DNA from: Lepeophtheirus salmonis
Taxonomy: Eukaryota; Arthropoda; Copepoda; Siphonostomatoida; Caligidae
DNA length: 64,000 nucleotides
Assembly (NCBI RefSeq): GCF_016086655.4
Contig: NC_052140.2
Span: 15,872,001-15,936,000 of the forward strand
Reading direction: 5' to 3'
Below the pieces are notes generated by a model. It saw only the letters and a program-made list of their open reading frames with translations, was not told where the DNA came from and made no database searches. Both the position numbers and the translations under genes were made by a program. Positions within the stretch are counted from its first letter, which is position 1. Each line of letters begins with the position of its first letter. Of the stretch, positions 44,701 through 56,700 are shown in pieces.

Positions 44701-47700
44701 TCAAACAAATTTATCAATAGGGATGAAGGATAATTAGATGCAGAATACAAATGACATCCAGGCTACATTTGGGGGAAAATCATCCCAGCTTGTTTTAGTG
44801 TTGACAGGACAATTATGTGATTGTAATTTTTTTTTTTTTTTTTTTTTGCATCATCTGTTCCTTTGCAATACATACACATAAATGTATACAACTTTTCACA
44901 AAGCGTGTATACAGTATACATAAATAGAGAAGCGAATTCATTTTTGAGCAAAGACAAAATATTTAATTTGAACAAGGTCATACATATTTTGTTTCAGCCA
45001 GCCTGCTCCAGCAGTGAATGTGTATTTTTATAACCTCATTTATTATTTTATTAATAGTATATGAAATTAAATGCTCTTCTCTCAGAGAGATATATAATAT
45101 ATATTTTTTAATTACATATGTATTCAAATGAATCCCGACAACCTTTAAAACCAAGATGGAATGATTTTTCTTAAAATGTGTACATTTGTCTTATTCCACG
45201 AATTATAATTGTCCATTTTTATTAATCAACTACAGGGGTCCCTCCTTATCGCAGTTTTTTGGTGAGCAAAAAAAATATAAGGATACTTTTTTAGTACTAA
45301 AACTAGTAAAATGGTTAAAAGTCAACTTTTTACAATTCCTCGTCTTTTTTTTTTTTTTTTTTTGTATTATTTTATTAATCATAAATTATTTAAAATAATG
45401 GTGGAGCAAGGGGCAAAGTAGCACTATGCCTTATTGTCCTATGAACACTTCCCTATTGTCTATCATTTTTTCTTGATTTTGTAGAGCATTATTTCTTAGT
45501 TCTGCGTTCCCTTTGCTCAATATTCCACCAAAAGTTGACCTAAAGACTCAACGACAATTAGACATAGTTCTACTTTGCCAGATGCTTCACCAAAAATCGA
45601 CCTAGTGTATGCCAGACAAGAAACTTGTAAAATAATTATAAAATTTAATCTTAATAGGGTATTTACTAGATTTTTAAAGCTTTCATTTCAATACTGTAAA
45701 ATTTAAATAATTGGAACTTAACCAATATTTATTCATTAACATTTTTGATTGCAAGCTTGTATAATAAATAATAACCTAAAGTATTTAATTCTAGGTGTCA
45801 AATCAAATTCGGGGACCTCCTGGCACCGGAATTTGCACTTAGGTAGCGAAAATTCATCGTCACAGTTTTGAAATTAATTGATTGTATTTAATAGACCATG
45901 CCGGAGCCAAATTAAGTGTCAAAAATCAAATAAAGTTTTTAAACTAACTTTAGGATTTCCGGGTATTTCAAATCACAACAGAAATTTGATTACAATTTCA
46001 ATAATAGACTGAAATATGTCTGTGGAATATTAGCCCGTAATATTTAACATTTATCCTTAACTTAACTTTCGTTCGATATTGTTTTTGTGTTGACATACAA
46101 CAGGAGGTAAAATTAAACATATTATATTGACACATACCCTATCTAATAACTTTTTATCAAGTGGCCTGAATTTAGTAAAGTCTTGATGTGCAAGAGTCTT
46201 TTGCATCTTTTGAAGATCAGGGAAATCTCCTGGAGATATTTGATACTCTCTTTGAATTTGCGCAAATAAAGAGTCTAGGTTTTTAATAAGTTCTTTCTTT
46301 TTGGAGTCTTTCCCAAACATGGAAGGCATATCCTTCCTTAGTCCAGATATTATATAGGCATGAACCTAAAAGGAAAAAAAAAAGAATATTTAGAACATTC
46401 AAATGTTACGTAGATGAGTTTCATCACTAATTACTTTTGCCAAACGTGCTCGCTTGATGAGATCATTTAATTTTCTAAGAGCAGCATTTCTAGGCAGTGA
46501 TTGAAGGTCAGAGAATAAATCCTGTTCTTCAGCTTCAAATAAACGTCGATTCATATCATAACGCAGAGGTTCATCCCAAAAGGATCCAATATAAACGCGA
46601 GCTACTTCCGGAGTGCCCAAAACCTTACCTAAAGACCACATTAAGGCACCGTATACCCTCATCAATTGTTGATGATCCACCATGTCAGCCTTGTTAAGAA
46701 CAATTCTACGGGCAATATATAATGTGATAAAATTATTATCTACTAATAACACATTATTCAATACGTGTAATGAGGCGTTAATTTACTATTCATACAAAAA
46801 AAAAAACTGTTCCTCAAAATTTGCAAATAAAGATAATAATTACCTGATTTTATCATCATGACCCCTTAGGGCCTCAATGGATCTTTTGAATTCATCAGAA
46901 ATATCCAATTTATGAGCATCAAAGAGTAATAATATCCTATCGACTCTCTCAGCGAACCATTCCAGCACACCAATAAAATCATAGCCTCTATCCGTTCTTT
47001 GCTTTTCACCACTAAGAATGCCAGGAGTATCTACGATGGATATGCCCTTAAGAACCGGAGAATCTGTTGTCGAACACTGGAATCGATTCAAAAACGCATT
47101 TCCAAATTTGGTTAGAGGACGAAATTGTTTTTTAGGATCCACAACAAGGGCGTTACCGGGGATGACTCCATCCTGGTCTCCGTGCATAACAGCTATGAAC
47201 CTTTAAAAGATAATTATACTGCCATTACATATTGATGTTAAATGATAGGCATTTGCGAATGAATCACTTCATTTAACCCACATTGGGTGGGTGAGTGGGT
47301 AGGAGGACAGGGTCGTCGTGGTGATGTTAGTGTTAGTGACTAGGTCTTTCATTTACACGATTATTTTAACTCTCGTTCACAAAAAAGAACAATCGTTATT
47401 TGTTGATAAGTCAGGAACTAACTTAGTAGAACTGTACTAAGCCTACCCTATAATTCAAGAAAGTAAAAACCCTTATTTTTTGAATATTTTGAAATTTAAA
47501 TATGTAAAATATAAAATCGGATAAAGGTTTTAAATCTAATTATCAAATTTCGTAAATATTAACAGCTAGACAACTAAAAATACATCAACCTACATACATT
47601 TTTCAGATGTTCATAAAAATAATCGTTTTGTAAATTATCTAAGATCATTATTTTAAATAGAGTTTTAAAGATAGTAAAGCACATTTTCCATTCTGTTATG

Positions 47701-50700
47701 GGATCGGATGTTGTAGTTAAAAGTGAATCTGCAAGATAAGCTCACATTTATACCATGAATGTGGTAGATTCGTGCAAAGTACGAGTCCCTGTATTTTGGA
47801 CGAATAATTAGTTCTACTCTATTAAAAAAGTCGTTCATTTTGAATGTTCACGCTCGACACATCCCTAGTCGTTAGTGAATGACTCTGCTTGTACAAGTCA
47901 TAAGAGTCGTGCAATAATACTATGTCATCTTTGACCTACATACCCTACTTCTATGAAATTTAATCGAGCTAACAATATAATAATCTTATCAATCAAGATA
48001 CTAACAACAGCTTATATATATATATTCATTTTAGAATTATATAAAACACTGAAAATGAGTCGAAATAATTGTTTTAATGTATGAATAACAAAAGTAGAAA
48101 ATTTAGAGGGAAGTGAATGAGAAAATGACTGATATATTTGAAAAAGGATCATGACAGAGCGAGATCCTCCAAATACATCAATATATTTTAGTGGCTTAAG
48201 GACTCAAAGGAGTCATTTAATTGTGACAGCATTGGACCCGAGCAAAAGGGTTACTATAATTTGGTTGTCAGAGTTAATTGTTTAGCACATAATTTTAGTT
48301 GTGTGAGGCATCAAACGTCGTTACTTTTATTACATCATGCAGCTTTTTCTCCGAGATGAAACAGAAAATAGGCCCAAATCAGTTGGTAACATGTAGTTAC
48401 ATTTATTATATCACGCAACCTTTCACTAAAAAAGAAACCGAAAAAGACCCAAAATCATCTGGTAGTTAGCTATTTTCTGCTATTCATCTATAAAGTTTTT
48501 CCAAACTATCATGTTGACATTATTTATCCACAAGTTTTAAATGAATTACTTTTATATACTTCATAATATTAAAATCCAACATAGTATTTTAATCAATACT
48601 GTACTATAATGTTACTCAGTAATATTATATTAAAAGTGTAGCAGTACATTTGTATTTCTATATAATAGCAAAATTTTCTTCATCTAAATAGTAAGATGGT
48701 CAATATACATATACACGACAAGGTATGAACTAGAAATTGTATTCCTGTCCTTTTGGAAACGGAGTATCAGTATAGTATAGTATAGTATCAAAAAGAATAA
48801 ATTATGAAATGGCCATGACGTATCTAGTGTAGTTCATGGTTAATAGAAGTACAAGGGTAGCCCATAACGCGTGGCGTACGATTGATGTTTGACTTCCACC
48901 ACACTTTTAATATTGACGTCATAGTGGATGAATGGTTGGGTGTTTCGTCAAAATCTGCTTTTCCTTCGCAGCAGTCGATACGATACATTAAATTTAATAT
49001 TCTAGCAATAGTGCTGTCATAAACTATAAGTGGTTGCGTGTTTCGTCAAAATCCGCTTGTCTCAGCAACCAGTCGGTACGCTACATCAGATTGAAAATTC
49101 TAGCAAGCCCGATTACATGATGGTTTAACCTTGTATTTCTATTAACCTTAGTGTAGTTGACCATTCTTCCCAACTTAAAATGGAATTATTATTCAATAAT
49201 TGTTTGTATTGGTGTATAACTTAACAAGAGCTAATTTTAATCAACCAATCAACGTTCAGAATACTGATTAGGAGAAAAGAAGCTAACAAATCTACATCTG
49301 ACAACAAAATACACAGTGTAATTTTGTGTTAAACAAGTAATGCAGGGGGGATCAATGTATTGCTATAAAATGATACATTTACATCACTAATCATCTGTTT
49401 CCATAGGCATATGTTGTCATCACATCGTTACCAAGGAGACAATATAGAAGGTGTGTCGATAACAGATTCATTTCCTTTTGTTTACTGGCTATTTTGATGA
49501 CGTCGCAGAGGAGACAATTTAAAAGGAAATTTGATAAAACTAATTTAGTATTTTATTTTCTCATCAGACAACAATACTATTTGTATTAGTGTAAATTTTT
49601 ACCCTCAACGATTATGGTACTAGTATTATGTAAAAAAAAAAATTACAGGTTGTTTTTAATGAAAAATAGGTCAGAACATAAATTTTCAAATAAATATACA
49701 AAATAGTGGGCATCTGATGGATTTGTACAGGTTGCAACAGTACAAATTTGCCTAGTATTTCTAGAAGAAGAAATGATTCTTGTAATAATATGAGTGTACA
49801 CTTAACAATGGGCAGTAACACTGAACTTGCCTCCTTTGTGACGTCAAAAAAACCAGACTGAATTACAAGTTTCTTATGAACACAATTACTTTTATAGCAT
49901 CACACAACCTATCATACAAAAAGAAACAGAAAAAAACCCCAAATCAGTGGGTAGATAATAGTATTGGGTTTCGGTCAGGAAATCCTGGACCGGTCTCATA
50001 CAAAATTCGGTCTAGATCGATCCAAAGTAAAAGTTCGGTCTAAATCGATCCATAGGAAAAATTCGGTCTGGTTCGGTCCCAAAAAAATCATTCTAGACCG
50101 ATTTTACGATATATTTTTGCAAGTACAATGACGTTATATGAAGTTGAATTAGAGATACTTTGGATTGATTTTGATAACTTCGTCTCTTATATGTATACAG
50201 TATTTTTTCTAGAACTTATCTTGTACTTCAGAATTTTTTTTTTGAAAAAAATGAATGAAAGTTGATATAGAAAGGGAAAAAATTAGTCTCTCAGAGGCCA
50301 AACAGAAATCGGTTCATAAAGTGAGAACACTGATTATCCAAAAAGAAGCAGAAACATCGACAGATGACAACTAAACACAAAGGAAATTTTTGTGTAAATA
50401 GGACAATGCTGTAGCTCATATATAAGATGCTTATTTAAGACCGAGAAGAGCGATCCAGTCATCCTTGTTGGTCCTTTCAGACGGTGGAATCGATCCCTCG
50501 GGACGTCATTGAGGGTGTGATTACTTTTTAGTTATTCCGTTATGTAATAGAAAAAATTATATAACTAAGTAAAGATAATATATCTTCGTATTGCATATTA
50601 ATAAAAACAGGAATATTTTTTGCAAGAGCAAATGCTTTAAATATAAATATCATATATCATTTTTTACAATATAAACAACCATATACATTTTTAGGAAAAA

Positions 50701-53700
50701 TTCCAGAGATCCACAGTTAAGGACCAGTAGAACTGGTCTTAAGACTGGACTGAATATATAAGGACCGACACAACCACGACTAGTTTTTTTACCCACTCTA
50801 TGCCTCGATTGTCAAAAGGGAAACTAAACATTTGAAAAACATATGAGCTTCTGTTGACTTTTCTTCTTGAAAACTGCTCATTATTATTTAATTCAAGAAT
50901 AGTATTGAAATTATTGTATACATTGACTTGATAATCTTATCAATGATTGGAACTCTAAAGGGAGGTCCTTGATTTATATAAATTGATATAAAAATCCAAA
51001 TCCTATTCTTGAGTTCATAATACGTCGACTCAGCTGCTTATTATCATACAGGAGTCAACTTATGAGATTGAATGAAAACAGCCACAAGGAAAATACATAG
51101 GATATTTGTTTATTTCAAAAAGCTAGTCGTGAATACTAATGCCAGTCATTAAAGGAATTGATTCAGCTGTTCTTCAAGCAGCAAGTTAGGGCAATCTCTT
51201 AACAATGAAGTACAAAAACTTCTAGTGTCAGTAAATAATTTGAAAAAGTTAATCTAAAACTGTTTTATCCATTACATCAATTGAAGAAAAAAAAGCCAAT
51301 AAATCCGGTTTTTTTGGTCACTATTATATCCGTGTCGACCTAGACTTTTTGTTACTATACTCTTGCTATACAAAATGCAGTTATATAAATTATGAGTTGA
51401 CCTAAACGCCTGCAAGTTTAATTAATATGACTACATTGTTATTTGTTAGAGCAAAAGTTATGTTCAAGGAATCTTAAGATCCATCCATCCAGACAAATTT
51501 TGGTAATGAATATATGTACAACTTATGAAGTAAAAAAAATAATTTGACATTTGTCTTTTAATTGATTTTTGTTCAAAATAGTTTTTTTTTTTTTTGGTTA
51601 ACCTACCACAAATGATGAAGAGTATCTTGAACATTAAATACAGAAAAAAAGCCAAAAATAAAAGTATATTCAATTCATTATATATTTTGTCGTAAAAGTG
51701 AATCAATTGAATTAAGTAAAAGAATTATTATAATATAATATCCGGTAATATTTGAAACAACATTACCTATCAATACTTAGACAGGAATGATTTAAAATGC
51801 CAACAGTGGACAAAATATAATACCGGATGTTCAAAAAGTCTTGGAATTACATTAAAATGAAAATTTAAGAGCTTACGTAGGATTTTTTTTCTTTTTTTTT
51901 TTTGTAAACATCCGGTTCAAACTTTTTGGTACGATAGTTTCAGAAGTGAGATCAGCTGTTAAGATGATCTTTAGAAAAAAAATTAAAAAGCCAAAAATAA
52001 GGAGGTTGCCGTTTTAGTACTAGGCCACCAACATCATAAGCATGCTCTCAGTCAGAAACCAGATGGTCTTGGGGGTCAAGAAACTACTTGAAGCTGGAGA
52101 TAACATTGAAAACAAACCTCAAGCAGGTTTACCAACCAAACTAACTCCACAAGTGGACTGAGAGGCCTTTGAAGCCAATTTAAGAAGAAAATGACTGAGT
52201 TGGATAAGAAAAAAGCAATAAATAAAAAAACTCGTCTCTGCCACTCTAAACTCCTCCTGAATGATCTTACACATAATGGAAACAGGGTTATTTCTTCAGT
52301 GATGAAAAAATCTTCTCTGTTGATCCTGTTATTAACAAACAAAATAATAGATATAAAACCCTCGATAAACCACGTCAAAGCGGGATCCCTGAAGAGAAAC
52401 CCGTTTCCTAATCTTCTAGACCGTCTGATTGCTGACTGAGAGAATATTCATGATGTTTGTGTGTCCGGCACGGACTAAAACGGCAATTTTCTTTCTTTTA
52501 TCTACCATTTTCTACTGTATTTAATCTGACCTAAACAGCTGACCTCACTTTTAAAAATATATTGCACCAAAAAGGATCAAACCGGATGTTTACAAAAAAT
52601 GCCTACTAAACCTCTTACATTTTTATTTTAATAACTTTCCAAAACTTCCGAATACTCAGTTCATGTCTCCCCTGTCAACATAAAAGCAAGGTAGAATGAT
52701 TTTTCTCAAAATGGACACATTTGTATTCTTCACCAATGAAATACAGTCTTCAATAGCAAAAAAGTACAAGAACAGCATATCCCTAACTTAGAAGAGTTTG
52801 ATCCTAATATGGCATTTGTCTGTTAGCCTCATGGCCTTAATAAATGTTCTGTTATTTTCTAGCTATTTTAAAAGTTCAAAGCTTTATTAAGCCCTTGGTA
52901 TTGAAGATAACGATACATTATGTGAATATACTTCAAAGTCTATGTTAAAAAAATATAAAACCATTTTAAAAATGAATTTATCATGCATTTAACTCGAGTT
53001 ATCTTTGTTTAAAGTCGACAATAGCTGCTTTTTATTTGAGACTCATAGCTTTAAGACGAAAATATTTAGAAAGTTTATAAGTATCTCAATTGATAGCTGA
53101 AAATGTCAAATTTAACTTAAAGAAAAGCAGTTTCCCAAAAACGCTCTGTATTGTTATCAATTAGAGATAAGACCACGACAATATTTCAAGAATAAAACTC
53201 ATTTTTGAAATGTTATTTTAAATTGCACATTAAAACTGCAAAAATTCTTCGTTACAATTTAATATAAAAATTGAGATATTTTATTTGAATGGTCATACGG
53301 AATCTAATTAAGTATCACTCATGAAATGAATACTAAAACCTTCCCAATTATTCCTAACCCGAGCTCTTTAATTTTATGAAGGTCATCAAAAAATGTATTT
53401 TGTAAAAAAAGGTTTACAAGAAATGTATTTTCCTAAAAAAAAAAAAGTCATAAAAATTTCTCAAGAAAAAGTAAAGTCTTAAATTAAGAACCAAAGACAC
53501 GAGTATAATTAAATCCAGCCCATCAAAAAAGAAGCTCTACAGTGATGAAAAGGTTAAGAATTGTTGTTCTAAACTATAGTTTATATTCTTCTTGAATATA
53601 TCAACTCATTCCGGAAATTTGAATACAAGGCATATTGGGGCATACGTATATATGAATCATAAATAGGAGCGTCCGCAGGATCATATTTTGACAGGGCTTG

Positions 53701-56700
53701 GTTTTAGGAATTTTTTGGGAAAAAAATAAAAAAATCTACAGTTATTCACAAAAAATTAAATATTTTGGAAAAAAAAATCGAAAATCCATAGCTATTAACA
53801 GAAAATTATTTTTTTTTTCGGGAAAAAAAACTAAAATTCTACAGCAGTTCTCCAAAAATTTAAATTTTTTGAAAAAAAATTTAATAATCAACAGCTATTC
53901 GTACAAAAATTTAATTTTGCGGAAAAAAATTCAAAAATCCAGAGCTGTTCATAAAAAATAGAAATTTTTTTTCCATTAAAATGCAAATATTAATTTTTGT
54001 GAAAAAAAAAATTCAAAATCCCCAACTGTTCACAAAAAATTTCAAAAAGTAAGTTATAAATATTAAATTTTTAGGAGACAAATTTCAAAAATCCATAGCT
54101 ATTCATAGAAAATTAATTTTTTTTTGTAGAATTGAATTAAATTTCATATATTTAATTTTCTAGTAAAAATCAAAAATTCCTTAATTTTAGTGGAGGGGGA
54201 TACATCCCTCTAGCCCACCCCTTGTGGACACCCCTGTTAATTTGGTATACATAAAAATTAACTGGACGTTTCTCCATTTCTTAATTTTTGTACAAGATAT
54301 TTGTTTTTTTAATCCTCCTCCCCCACCACATGTTGATGAATTAATTATAATCATCTTGCATGCACATTGTTATTCATCATTTTTATGAATAGTTCCTCTT
54401 AAATGTAGTGTTGTGTCAGCCACTATATATTCGGCCCGGTCAAGTACTGGTTAAATTAGTCCTGCAGACCGGTCCTTCGGACTGTCAGTACTAGAACTGA
54501 TTTAAGTGCAAGTAATGAACTTGTATTCTGGAACGAACTGGACCGGACCGAGACTGACTTGGACCGGAATGCAATCTTCAGTTCTAAATCAGCCCTGACA
54601 CACCAATATTTAAATGTCTTAAAAATCACAACAGATAAAACAAAATATAGGCTTTATAATATATTCAAGAATTATATAATTAGTGCTAGATTCGAGTATT
54701 ACTTAAAAATCGCCGACAATTTTCTAAATCATAATCGCATTGGGTTTTTTTTAAGGTTTTTTTTTTTAATTATTATTGATAAGTAATATATTTTTATAAT
54801 TCATCTTTCATTTGACAATGGTTTTTATTAAAATCGGATTAATAGTCTAAGAGAAAATCCATACGATTAATTGATCGTGTCGGCTGTTAAATAAAGAACG
54901 CACCCAGTCTTACAAAGGAAACTAAAAAAAACACATGAATTTGATTTTTATACTCGATATTTACAATCCATATAAATATTATGTTGGAGAAAAAGTAGTT
55001 TCGTATTTCCTACCCTTTTTTTAACTAAGTATATCTTGCTCATTATTGGTGACATTGAATCATACGATAAGACGTTGTAAAGGTGAGTGTATACTACAAA
55101 AAAATTTGATTCAGTATTGCGCTTGGCCGGCTCAGTCGTGAATTATCGTGCGTCGAGTATGGAGATCTCAAAGGACCAAATTCGCCATATTTTACACTTT
55201 TACTAACTGAAAGGGAAAAACACGTAGAAAGAGACCAAGAAAATTTGCGATGTATACTCCACTATTTCAGTTTCTTTTGCGCAACAGTGGTTCGAGTGAT
55301 TTTTTTCACTCAATTCACTTCGACCGTTAAAAGCTGGCGATTTAACAGAAGCGGCCAGCATTGTCGAATAGGAGATAACAAGACATTATCAAGACAATAA
55401 CAGGGCGCACACATCTTTGATGAAGCTCCAGGAGCTTGGATGGGAAGTTATTATGCATCCATCCTACAGTCCAGACCTAGCACCAAGTGACTACCGCCTA
55501 TTCCTGTCTATGAACAACGCGCTTGGGGGTACAAATTTGGCTTCAATAGAGGCTTGTGAAAGTTGGTTGTCCCGAGTTTTTTGCCAATAGGGAAAAGAGC
55601 ATAAACAAAAAGGGCACTATGAAGTTGGATTCTCGTTGGCAACAAGTTATCGAAGGAAACAGAGCATATATAAAATAAATCGGATGATTTGAACAGTTCT
55701 TATAAAGCATTCAAGTAAGGTGAAAAAAACGAGATTACTTTTTTCCTAACATATTACAAGGTTATTCATGATTTATTTGAATTCTAAAGAACAATATTCC
55801 TCGTGTGTGACTTTAATGCAATCATTTGTTAGCATTGCAAATGTTGTTGTATTCATTCAAACGCATTGAGCAACCTTTTCCAAATAGAAAGAGAGAGAGA
55901 GGAGAGCAAAAAACCATACTCATATATTATTTGTTACATAATATCTACCTTCATTTGTCTGTTGACTCTGATAAAAGAAAAAAATGAATTGATTAGATAG
56001 ACATTATTATTACTCTATGTAAATGTAGAATAATATAATATAGATCTATTCATTTAAGGAGTGACCTGACCTTAAGCAAGAAGCTATATGTACATATAAA
56101 TAGCCTAAATAATTACACACTATGTACAATCGAAATGACCTCATTTCCTTTAATTGAAGAAAGAAAGAATAAGAAGAAAACAAATTTGTGCATCAATTTA
56201 CCAAATAAAAAGGCCAGCGATAACAACGACTTTTCTCAAATGAATCAAAAGTTAATAATAGAACTTGTGGTGCATCAACATAAAAATATTCTGGAACAAA
56301 AATCAAGAAAATGCTAAAACCCAATGTATATTTGTACTTCATATATCAGGCCTGTAATCACCGGAGATCGAAAGAGAGCCTGCCCCCAATAATGATTGAC
56401 AGACACTGCAGGCTTCGATATGCACACAAAAGGTGTAGTCGGAGGGGTTGGCATCAGGTTTGTAGAGGGCCAAAAATGTCAAAAAAGAGCAATTCTTCCT
56501 CCCCAACGTTACAGACTTGCTTACGGTGGTCCTATAGACGTCCAACTGCTTGGAGTGCGCCAATTGAAATTTGTCGATCACATTCAATTGTACGTAAGCT
56601 AAAAAGCTAAAGGTTCTCCCTTACAACTGCTTGAATCTGATCTAATGAAACGTCATGACAGCTAATTTACCTTCCCCCAAAAATATTCAAATTGTCACGG

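Noticed and set aside
46497..46697. 66-codon plus-strand frame (and a similar one at 47018-47206)
   Set aside because: Antisense to EHD exons 3 and 2.
53700..54200. Regularly spaced short repeats resembling an array
   Set aside because: The units are degenerate, A/T-run separated and bounded by MITE inverted ends; spacers are not unique. Not a CRISPR array, and the genome is eukaryotic.
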